DNA of 64,000 nucleotides from positions 3,688,535-3,752,534 of the forward strand of contig NC_084471.1 of assembly GCF_027409185.1 (NCBI RefSeq), written 5' to 3'. Position numbers and translations under genes: made by a program. Every line of letters starts with the position of its first letter. Positions within the stretch are counted from its first letter, which is position 1. Below the pieces are notes generated by a model. That model made no database searches. It had not been told where the DNA came from and saw only the letters and a program-made list of their open reading frames with translations. Source of the DNA: Cynocephalus volans. Its lineage: Eukaryota; Chordata; Mammalia; Dermoptera; Cynocephalidae. Positions 35,121-44,515 of the stretch are shown here, in pieces.

Positions 35121-35296
35121 CCACCTTTCTGCTCCTGTGAATAAGTTGCCTAGTACCTTGCTGTGTTGACACCACCATGTTTCGGGGAAGGCCGTCTGAC
35201 TTATCGTTGCTTTCATTTCTGATGGCCTTTTCGGAAACCCAGTGGTGCCAACACGGCAACAAACTAGGCAACTTATTCACAGGAGCTGAAAGGTGG
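35121..35296. repeat. Imperfect 176-bp palindrome
   Basis: Left arm from 35121 and right arm ending at 35296 pair in one register with no indel around a centre near 35208/35209; positions i and 70417-i are complementary. The outer 30 bp are nearly perfect (GTGAATAAGTTGCCTAGT against ACTAGGCAACTTATTCAC), the inner part has scattered mismatches, and the loop is about 18 bp. The right arm runs into an old L1 3' region at about 35270. It could be a small MITE-like element or an inverted duplication created at an L1 end. Confidence 0.8.
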
Positions 35297-35740
35297 AAGC
35301 AAACCAAATGTCCACCAACGGATGAGTGGAGAAACAGCGTGTATACACACGCAGTGAAATATTATTTGGCCACAAAAAAGGAAATTCTGACACATGCTAG
35401 AACGTGGATGAACCTGAGAACGTCATGCTGAGTGAAATAAGCCAGTGGCAAAAAGATAAACACTATAAGGTTTCAGTTACATGAGGTTCTGAGAGGAGTC
35501 AAATTCATAAACACAGAACGTAAGATGGTGGCTGCCAGGGTGCGGGGAGGGGACGGGGGAGTGAGTGTTTAATGGGGACAGTTTCAATTTGGGGCTAGGG
35601 AAGAGTTCTGGAGCTCGATGGTGGGGATGCTGCACAGCAGTGGGAATGTGCTTAATACAGCTGAACGGAACACTTAAGAAAGTGGTAAATTTTATGTTAT
35701 GTAAAGTTAACCCCAATAAAAAGATAATTAAAACTTTTTT
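35265..35740 (+). mobile_element. Old L1 3' end
   Basis: ACTTATTCACAGGAGCTGAA, CAAATGTCCACCAACGGATG, GTGAAATATTATTTGGCCAC, ACGTGGATGAACCTGAGAAC, then the 3' UTR with GGTGGCTGCCAGGGTGC and a terminal CCCCAATAAAAAGATAATTA tail. Non-coding. Confidence 0.8.
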
Positions 35741-35763
35741 TTAAAGCACTATGCCAAGTGCAG

Positions 35764-35785
35764 AATTATTATTATTATTATTTGC
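35764..35785. repeat. (ATT)n microsatellite
   Basis: Six ATT units next to the L1 tail. Confidence 0.85.
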
Positions 35786-35835
35786 AAAGCAGAGGTCTAG
35801 CATGCAGGCACAAGGACACTTACACCTCCTGACCC

Positions 35836-36079
35836 TTGCCCTTCCATTCACTCACTCAGCACTGTTTTCAAGGGCCCACTACGCATCCGGAAACCCCTGA
35901 CTGCGGGGCTGCTGAGGTGAGCGAGGCAGCCAGGGCCTACTTCCTCTTGAAGCCTCACCTGGGCGGAACACACAACTGTTCTCACTACAGATCTCACAGG
36001 CATCGAGAAGGAAACGTGAAAAAGTGGTGCGATAATCCCTGTCTGAAGGGAGACCGAGGGCAGATTGTCCGCTTAACTG
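35836..36079. other. Short unassigned stretch, L2-like at its start
   Basis: CCATTCACTCACTCAGCACTG at 35843 resembles an L2 start; the rest is not identified and no gene is supported. Confidence 0.35.
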
Positions 36080-36415
36080 GAAAGGTGTCTCGAGGCCAAA
36101 CAACAGAACAGACCATTCCAAGCGATAAAAGCAAAGAACTTTACTACAGGGTAACTTACTTAAACAGCCATGCATTGGGTGGACGGCAACCCACAGGCAC
36201 ACAGCAAGTTTCTCTCTCCGCACTGTCTCAAAGCTCAGCTCAAGGTTATATAGGCAGTCTGTAAACAAAGTTGCATAAGTAACTGGTCCCAAACTTTGAT
36301 GCAGGTGGCCAGGCCGGCTGATTGTCACACCAGTGCTTAACCATTCCTTCTTTACGGTCAGCAGGCTGTGCCTATCTGTTGTTCTAACTACCTTTCCCCT
36401 AGTCACTGTGCAACG
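36080..36415 (-). mobile_element. LTR-like element, unassigned family
   Basis: On the minus strand: a TATATAA box (plus TTATATAG at 36246-36253), then 100 bp downstream an AGTAAA polyadenylation-like signal near 36150, then a short U5-like segment ending close to TGTCTCGAGG read on plus. The left end (TG on plus) is sharp at 36086; the right end is not settled. It looks less decayed than the MaLR LTRs. No internal part. Confidence 0.4.
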
Positions 36416-36744
36416 TTATGGGAAGGGCCTTAGACAGAGTCAGTTATGCTCACAGACCCACAATCCCTAAACAGCCGGGTCTCTGGGCTTGGAGGTTCAG
36501 AAAGGGGAGGCGGAGGGGAAGGCTGAATAAAGGAGACCTGTGAAAAGTGGAGGCGGTGTGAGGCCCTGAACAGCGAGCACAGAAAAACAGATCACCTTGA
36601 ATTCTGTGGAAAGTAAGAAAGGTTGAAAACGCATTGACAGATGTTCTTCTGCAGCAACTGAGCAAAGACAGAGCAAGCCCAGGAAGGAGAAAAGGAAAAG
36701 AATAAGGAAGGAAATAATGAAGGTAGTAAGCTTAAATCAATAAA
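36416..36744. other. Unassigned DNA
   Basis: Purine-rich stretch (AGAAAAGGAAAAGAATAAGG near 36690) without a recognisable repeat or gene. Confidence 0.4.
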
Positions 36745-36822
36745 TGGGAAACAAAGTCCGCAAGTGAGCTAGGTAGTATTATTGCCCCCATTTTACTAAG
36801 AAAAACAAGGCACAGAATGATG
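36745..36822 (+). mobile_element. MIR fragment
   Basis: GAGCTAGGTAGTATTATTGC, CCCCCATTTTACTAAGAAAA, CAAGGCACAGAATGATGATT matches the centre of MIR. Confidence 0.6.
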
Positions 36823-36824
36823 AT

Positions 36825-38161
36825 TAGAGGAAAATGTATATCCTCAAATGCTGGAGAACATTAAAAAAAAGATTGAAAATAAGTGTTCTACTTTAGAAGC
36901 CAAAAAAGAACAGAGAGACCTCAAGAAGGTAGAAAAAAGGAAATAAAAAAGATAATGAGTTCACACCTATAAACAGCAAAATTAAAATAGAAAGGATCCA
37001 CAAAACTAAATGCTGGCTCTTTAGAAAGACTGATATTATAGACAAACATCCTATAAGTTGGCTCAGAGACAGACAGACAGAGAGAGGAACTGAGACAGAT
37101 GCATCTCATGATGCTTGGGTACATCAACTGGAACAACCACTTTGAAGAATGTCATCCATAGCAAAGGGGGGTATCTTATGACCTAGAAATCCCTCTGTTG
37201 GATATCTGACTATGTGTGTGTGTATCACATATATACATATATGCATATACACATACATACATGTACACATATATACATTTATATATATATATATATGCAA
37301 CTCCACACATCCTCCAGCAGACATGTCTAAGGATTATGGTTGGTTATTACAGAACAAAGTGAACCCAAATTAAAAGTTCACCAAAAATGGAGTGAATAAA
37401 TAAATTGTGGCCTACGAGCATAATAGAACTCTCTAAAGCAGCTGAAATGAGTGAACCAGAAAAGCATGTATCCACCTCAGAATCAATCTCAAAATGCATT
37501 TGAGACATGCAGAAACTACAATAGATTGTTTACGAATATGACATGTGTAGTAAAAATGTAAAATGAGAAAGTTCAGGATTGGGTGACCCCTGAAGTAAAA
37601 GGAAAATGTGAATTGAGAGAGGGACAAAATGGGCTTCACTCTATTCGTAATGATCTTATTCATTTAAAAACAACAAGCCTGCTTTTCAGAAAAGATCTGA
37701 AGCAAAAATCTGTTAGCTAACAAAGCAGAGGGGGACGAGGTCCCTGAGTGGGTGCCAGACTGTTCTCTATGCTGAAAATATTTATACTAAAAAATTAAAA
37801 GTGAATTCTATCAAAAGCAAATGTCTGAAAATAGACAAAACGATTCTGTAGAAAAAGAACATATGCATGCAATATATATGGATTATAATTAGAAAATATG
37901 AGTGGTTAACATGATAAGGGCTCACAGATGCACAATATATAATTCACTGGAGCTGGGTCAAGAGTCCAGACACACGGCCACACGTGTGGAAAGTTGGTCT
38001 GTGATCAAGGTGTCCAGCCAATCGGGAAAGCTGGCTGTCAAGAAAGGGTGGTGGAAACAAAAGAATGAAGTGAAAAGATATCCTCATGTCACACCATACA
38101 CAAACACGAATTCCAGGTGGACTAAAGCCTATGGAAAACAAAACTTGAGAAGAAAATATAG
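36825..38161 (+). mobile_element. Old L1 (L1M type), plus strand, left part
   Basis: Fragments of ORF2 and 3' region in the plus direction. At 36950-37030 it translates to the linker peptide with INSKIKIERIHKTKCWLF-like residues. A CATATA-rich simple repeat lies at 37195-37300. At 38100-38161 (GAAAATATAGGGG) the L1 ORF2 text is cut by an MST LTR. Confidence 0.6.
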
Positions 38162-38166
38162 GGGAC

Positions 38167-38570
38167 TGATAGTTTGGATGTGTTGTCCCCCCAAAACTCA
38201 TGCAGAAACTTGATTCCCACTGTGGCAGCATTGGAAGCTGTTTGAGTCATGGGGGTGGATCCCTCACGAATGGATTAACGCTCTCCCTGGGGGTGGGGGT
38301 CCTGAGTGAGTTCTCACGCTATTAGTTCCCACAAGAGCTGGTTGTTTAAAAGACCCTGGCACCTCCTCTCTCTCTCTCTCTTGCTTCCTCTTGCCATGTG
38401 ATCTGCTCATACCCGGCGGCTCCCTGCCACTTTCCACCATGAGTAGAAGCAGCCTGAGGCCCGTGCCAGGTGCAGCTGTCCCAGAATCATGAGCCAAATA
38501 AACCTCTGTCCTTTATAAATTACCCAGTCTCAGTTATTTCTGTTACAGCAACACAAAATGGACTAATACA
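38167..38570 (+). mobile_element. MST-type MaLR solo LTR with target duplication
   Basis: 404 bp from TGATAGTTTGGATG to GACTAATACA, the MST terminus. It has a TTTAAAAGACCCTGG block, AAATAAACCTCTGTCC near the 3' end carrying AATAAA, and the TTATAAATTACCCAGTCTCAG segment. GGGAC flanks it on both sides (38162-38166 and 38571-38575). MST elements are known from primates and close relatives, so this LTR is a lineage marker. Confidence 0.8.
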
Positions 38571-38575
38571 GGGAC

Positions 38576-39290
38576 CATCTCCATGTTCTCAAGGTGGAAA
38601 CATGTCCATTAGATGACACACACTCAATACAACACACAAGGGAAAATACTGATCAGATAAATAGATTATACCTTAAACTTTTGTCAAGATAAAGCCACCA
38701 GAAATAAACTTGACACTTAAAACTGAACCACAGACTAGGAACAGGTGTTTTCATTGGAACCATCAAAGGATTGGTGTCCAGAATAGGTAAAGATCTCCTA
38801 CAAATCAACAAGGAAGGGCAGAGCACCCAATGGCAAGAACACAGAGAAATCACAAGGGAGTGCTTTCCAGAAGATGAAACCTCAATGGTCAGTGAATTTA
38901 CAAGTGGAGTTCCACTCTTCTAGTGACCAAGGGAATGGAAATTAAGCCACAGTGAAGGACACTGTAAACATCCCCAATTCCAGCCACTCCAAGGGTTGGA
39001 AAGGAGGTAAAGCAATAGGAACAGGTAAAGCTAGTGGTGGATAAATTACTACAGTACCTCTGCAGAACCACTTGACAACATCCTCATGGGATGCTGTGCA
39101 GGTGGAACATTCCCTCCCAGGTACCACCCTAGAGGGACTCCATATCTGCTCCAGCTACGTCACACAAATGTCTGACTCAGTGCTTTTTCTGCTATCAAAA
39201 AATTCAAAACACACCAAATGTCAACCAACAAAGAAATGGATGGATGCATTTTATGGAGTTATACAATGAAATACAATGAAGCAGCAGTAA
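38576..39290 (+). mobile_element. Old L1, plus strand, right part after the MST LTR
   Basis: Continues the L1 broken at 38161. CAAAGGATTGGTGTCCAGAA, GAAATTAAGCCACAGTGAAG and TCAAAACACACCAAATGTCAACC are degraded forms of the L1 ORF2 end and 3' UTR. It is ended at 39291 by the next minus-strand L1. Confidence 0.6.
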
Positions 39291-39489
39291 TGATTTTTTT
39301 TTTATTTTATCATTCTACAACATAACCATTTACTTTTTTTTTTTTTCTAGCTCCCACTTATGAGTGAGGACATGTGGTATTTCTCTTTCTGTGCCTGGCT
39401 TATTTCACTTAAGATAATTATCTCTAAGTTCATCCATATTGCTGCAAATAGCAGAATGTCATTCCTTTTTATGGCTGAGCAGTATTGCA

Positions 39490-39492
<3 letters not shown>

Positions 39493-39558
<66 letters not shown>
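39493..39558. repeat. (TA)n dinucleotide repeat in the L1 3' end
   Basis: About 33 TA units between 'GCACTG' and 'CACCACATTTTCC'. This makes Ile-Tyr repeats in several frames that are not coding. Pure AT repeats of this length are cruciform-prone. Confidence 0.95.
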
Positions 39559-39561
<3 letters not shown>

Positions 39562-40287
39562 CACATTTTCCTTATCCAGTCATCTGTCAATGGACATTTA
39601 GATTGGTTCCAACTCTTAGCTATTGTAAATAGAGCTGTGATAAACATGGGAGCACAGTATCACTTCGACATGATGATTTCCCTTCCTTTGGGCATATAAC
39701 CAGTAGTGGGACTGCTGGATCATATGGCAGTTCTATCCGCAGTTGTTTGAGGACACTCCACACTGTTTTCCATAAAGGCTGCACTAATTTACAGTCCCAC
39801 CAACAGTGTAGGAGCGTTCCCCTTTCTCTGCATCCTCACCAGCATTTGTCATTCTCTGTTTTTTTGATAATAGCCACTCTAACTGGGGTGAGATGTTATC
39901 TTAATGTGGTTTTGATTTGCATTTCCCTGATGCTTAGTGATGCTGAGCATGTTTTCATGTGTCTGTTGGACATTTGTATGTCTTCCTTTGAGTAGTGCCT
40001 ATGCAGCTCATTCAAACACGTTTTAGTCGGGTTACTTGCTCTTTTACTATTATTTGAGTTCCTTATATATTCTGAACATTAATCCCTTGTCAGATGCATA
40101 GTGTGTGAATATTTTCTTCCATTCTGTAAGTTGTCTTTTCACTCTGTTAACTATTACTTTTGCTGTGCAGAAGCTTTTTAGTTTGATATAATCCAATGTG
40201 TTTATTTTCTCTTTTCTTGCCTGCACGTTTGGGGTCTTATTCATAAAGTCTTTGCCCAGTCCTACTTTCTGAAGTGTTTCCCCTATG

Positions 40288-40854
40288 TTTTCTATCAGGA
40301 TTTTAATAGTTTCAGGTATTGTATTTAAGTCTTTAATCCATTTTGAGTTGATTTTGGTATGTGGTGAGAGATACAGGTCTAGTTTCATTCTACATATGAT
40401 GTCCAGTTTCCTCAGCACCATTTATTGAAGAGGCAGTCTTTTCTCCAAGGGACGTTCTTGGTGCCTTTATCAAAGATCAGTTGGCTGTTAAGTATGTGGT
40501 TTAATTTCTGGGCTCTCCATTCTGTTCCATTGGTCTCAGTATCTGTTCTTACACTAGTACCATACTGTTTTGGGTTTTCTTTTAGTAGTTTTATGGTTTT
40601 GGGGTCCTATACACAAGACTTTAATCCATTTTGAATTGATTTTGGTAAATGGTGAAAGACACAAACTAGTTTCATTCTTCTATATATGGATTTCCAGTTT
40701 TCCCAGCCCACTTATTAAAGAGGTAGTCCTTTCCCTAATGTATATTCCTGGTGCCTTTGTCAAAGGTCAGTTGGCTGTTAAGTATCTGTGCTGACTGCTG
40801 GCTTCTCTATTCTGTTCCACTAGTCTGTCTTTATGTCAGTATCATGCTGTTTTT
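40288..40854 (-). repeat. Tandem duplication of about 285 bp inside the L1 ORF2 region
   Basis: Copy 1 is about 40288-40572, copy 2 about 40573-40854, head to tail. Matching blocks include CTTTAATCCATTTTGA at 40331 and 40619, CTTTATCAAAGATCAGTTGG and CTTTGTCAAAGGTCAGTTGG, and the TATTCTGTTCCA / CATTCTGTTCCA block. The copies have diverged by many substitutions, so the event is old or the copies come from two L1 lineages. Confidence 0.8.
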
Positions 40855-40914
40855 GTTATTATCACTTTGTAGTATAATTTAAAGTCAGGTAGTGTAATGC
40901 CTCTGGCTATATTT

Positions 40915-40971
40915 ATTTGTTTGTTTGTTTGTTTGTTTGTTTGTTTGTTTGTTTGTTTGTTTGTTTGTTTA
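40915..40971. repeat. (TTTG)n microsatellite
   Basis: About 13 TTTG units inside the L1 ORF2 region, giving Phe-Val-Cys-Leu repeats in plus frames. Confidence 0.95.
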
Positions 40972-41739
40972 TTTTTGCTCAGAATTTCTTTGGCTATTCG
41001 GGGTCTGTTGTTGTGTCATGTGAATATTAGCATTGTTTTTTCTATTTCTGTGAAGAATGTCATTGGAATTTTGATGGAGATTGCATTGAATCCGTAGATT
41101 GCTTCAGGTAGTACAGACATTTTCACAGTGTTAATCCTTCCCATTGAAGAGCATAGAATGTCTTTCCATCTTTTTGTGTCCTCTTTCATTTCTTTCAGCA
41201 GTAATTTGTAGTTCTCATTGAAGAGATCTTTCACCTCCTTGGTTAAATTGATTCCTAGGTATTTTATTTTCTTTGGTGACTATTGTAAATGAGCTTGCTT
41301 TCTTGATTTATTTTTCTGCTAGTTTGCTACTCATTTTTGTGTGTTGATTTTGTATCCCACAACTTTGCTGAAATTGTTTATCAGCTCTAAGAGATTTTTT
41401 GGTAGTCTTCAGGTTTTCCTATATATAGGATCATGTCATCTGCAAACAGTGACACTTTGACTTCCTCTTTTCCAATCTGGATGCCCTTTATTTCTTTCTC
41501 TTGCCTGATTGCTCTGGCTAGTACTTCCAACACTATGTTAAATAGGAGTGGTGAGAGTGGGCATCCTTGTCTAGTTCCCGTTCTTAAGGGAAATGTTTTA
41601 GCTTTTCCTCATTCTGGATATCAGTGATCAGTTTGTCATATATGGCTTTTACTGCGTTGAGATAGTTTCCTTCTATACCTATTTGTTGAGAATCTTTATC
41701 ATGAAGGGATTTGGGATTTCATCAAGTATACTATATTCA

Positions 41740-41950
41740 GCAAAGTGTTCCTTCAGAAATGAAGGAGAAATTATATGTTTCCCAGACAAACAAAGCTGTG
41801 GGAATTCACCACCACAAGACCAGCCCTTCAACAAATCCTTGAGGGAGATTGAGAGCCTCCAACCCAATTTCAATGGATGCATGGAAAAGCCTGTGTGCCC
41901 AGGAAGAGATCTGTCACAGGGGTGAATACACCTCGGACACCTTCACTAGA
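41740..41950 (+). mobile_element. Inverted ORF1 3' segment within the minus-strand L1
   Basis: The segment reads as L1 ORF1 end in the plus direction (TTTCCCAGACAAACAAAGC, GAATTCACCACCACAAGACC), while the L1 on both sides is on minus. The same sequence occurs on minus at 42388-42500, so 41743-41858 and 42388-42500 form an inverted repeat. It replaces roughly 1.5 kb of the RT/endonuclease region. Confidence 0.75.
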
Positions 41951-43665
41951 GCAATGGTGAGTGCAAACGTGCTCATTTTTGGTTTGCATTCACATGTTAT
42001 TTCTTTTTCCGTGTTTACAGGCGAGGTGTCTTTACAGAGGAGGTGGGTCTCTTGAAGGCAGCATATAGTTGGGTCTAGATTTTTAATACAATCAATCCAT
42101 CTGTGTCTTTTGAGTGGGGAGTTTAATCTATTTACATTTAGGGTTGTTATTGAAAGGTACTGTCTCACTCCTGGCATTTTATTGATTTTCATTTGGATGT
42201 TTTAAATATCTTTTACTCCTTTCCTCCCCTTTTATTGCTTTATTGTTTGTCTTCAGTGTTTGTTGGTTTTTTGAGGTGGTAAGATTTAGTTTCTTTCTCT
42301 TTCTCATTTGCATTTTTGCTCTACCAGTGGGTTTTGTTCTCACTTGTGTGTTCATGGTAGTGATTATTGTTTTTCAGATTCCAGATGCAAGACTCTTTTG
42401 AGAATTTCTTGTAGGGCTGGTTGTGTGGTGGTGAACTCCCACAGTTTTTGTTTGTCTGGGAAATACACTATTTCTCCCTCATTTCTGAAGGAGAGCCTTG
42501 ATGGGTATTGCATTCTTGGCTGGCAGATTTTTTTCTTTTTGTGTTTTGAATATATAATCCCATATTCTTCTGGCCTGTAGAGTTTCTGTTAAGAAGTTTG
42601 CTGTTAGTCTGATGGGGCTCCCTTATAGGTGACTTGATGCTTTTGTCTTGCTGCCTTTGGGGTTCTCTCTTCATCTTTGAGCTTTGCCAGTGTGACTATA
42701 ATATGTCTTGGAGAGGATCTTTTGGGATTGCATCTGTTTGGGGGACCCTTGAGCCTTCTGGATCTGTAGGTCCATGTCTCTCCCTATATCTGGGAAACTT
42801 TCTATTATTATTTCATTGAAATGTTTTCAATATCTTTTCCATTCTCTTCCCCTTCTGGGACACCTATGATTTGAAAGTTTGTGCACTTAAAGTTGTCTGC
42901 TAGTTCTCTTAGATTTTCTTCATTTTAAAAAATTTTTTTTCCTTATTTTTGTCTGCCTGAATTATTTTGAAAAGACTATCTTCAAGATCAGAAATTCTTT
43001 CTTCTGCTTTTTCTAGCCTGCTGCTTAAGCTCTCTCATGTTTTTTATTTCATTGAATGAATCCTTCAGTTCCATGACTTCTGCTACATTCCTTGTTAAGG
43101 TATTAATCTCTTTGTAAATTTCCTCTTTCATATCCTGGATTTCTTTCTCATTTCATTATGTTTTCTGAGTCTTCTCATATCTCATTGAATTTCCTTAAGA
43201 TTGTTGTTTGGAATTCCTTTTCAGTCATTTCAAGAGTTTCCTGATCTATAGGATCTGCTATCTGAACCTTACTGTATTCTTCTGGTGGTATCATGTTTTA
43301 TTTTTTCATATTTCTAGTATCTCTACATTGATATCTGGTCACCTGGAAGAGCAGTTGCTTCTTCTATTACTCTGGAGTGGGCTTTGAGGAGAGAGACAAC
43401 CTCTTCTTTTTCCAATTTCCACTGGTGACTATGCTTGCATTAATGCAGTTGAGTGGGTCGTGGGCCACCTGCACAGTGGCTGTGGCTGCTACTGTGGTGG
43501 TGAGCTGCCCTTCAGGTGGCAGTGGCTATGGTGGACCACCCACATGGAAGTAGTGTTTTTGGCATGCTACTGCTTTCTGCTGGGTAGGAGAAGCTCCTCA
43601 TGGCTCCTGCCTAGGACCCTGGTCATGTTCCTGCTTTCTGCCAGGTGGTGGGGGATACCCATGGC

Positions 43666-44515
43666 TCCTCAATAATGAATTTTAGATCTCAGAATACCAG
43701 TAATAATATGAAAAGGCCAATAAAATATAATGCCGTAGCTATAAATTTCAATAATTCAAAAAAGTATTATGGATGCTATATATATACAGAAGTAAGAAAA
43801 AATTTAGATGTCTATTGCAAAAATCACACAAATTTCATGACAGTGACAGATTCTGGGGAGAAAGCTAGAGGGTTGGCCACAGGAGAAGAAACCCTGGAGA
43901 TTGCAGTTTCATCTGGAATGGTGTATTTGTTTTATAAAAGAGTGATATCTGAAGGAAACTCACAGAATGTTAATATGTGCTCATGCCAGTTGATAGGTGC
44001 ATGGGTGTCAGTCATGCTATTCTCTGTTCCTTCTATATTTTCAAAAGAGAGATAAGTGCACTATAAAGTAATACTAATTAAAATAGTTTGATACTAGGGC
44101 AAAAATATAAGGAAAGATGAGACAGGCCAGAAGCAGATACATCTATACACAAGGATTCAGGCCGTGGTACAAGAGGCATTTCAATTTAGAGAGGGCCATA
44201 AAAGGGACTGTGTAATTGTGCAACACTGGGGAAGACAGCTAGCTTGACTCCTACCTCACCTCATTTACCAATTAAATATGTAAGTGGTATGTGGGGTGGG
44301 GAACAGAAACCATTAAAGGACTGAAGGAAACGGAGATAAATGCTTTTGTGACCTCAAGACAAGAGGCACTTCCCATGCATAACATCAAAGGAAAGCACCA
44401 TAAAGGGGAAGCTTGATAGATCTTAATATTTTACTGCATAAAAGTGAAAAATTTTATCCTTGCAAAAACACTATAAACAACATTTAAAAGCAAATGACGA
44501 ATTTTGCAAGGTGGA
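43666..44515 (+). mobile_element. Old L1/HAL1-like fragment, plus strand
   Basis: 44050-44515 resembles a diverged L1 ORF2/3' region on plus (TAGTTTGATACTAGGGCAAA, TTTACCAATTAAATATGTAAG, AAACCATTAAAGGACTGAAGG, TAAATGCTTTTGTGACCTCA). 43666-44050 is a degraded segment of the same type with GATTCTGGGGAGAAAGCTAGA. Subfamily not resolvable. Confidence 0.5.

Larger units (their letters stand above)
39291..43665 (-). mobile_element. Rearranged L1 on minus (3' end to 5' UTR), internally damaged
   Basis: Left end is poly-T with the L1 3' end (39341-39480); distal ORF2 follows to about 41735 and the endonuclease/ORF1/5' UTR from about 41965 to 43665. Residual frames at 40050-40421 and 41016-41234 show the ORF2 blocks [22 protein letters not shown] and [23 protein letters not shown]. 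The central RT and part of the endonuclease are missing, a segment at 41740-41950 is inverted, and a ~285-bp segment is present twice. It may be one damaged element or two fused ones. 43346-43665 is 5' UTR-like. Confidence 0.75.

Noticed and set aside
39360..39699. Ile-Tyr repeat frames
   Set aside because: Product of the TA repeat inside an L1 3' end.
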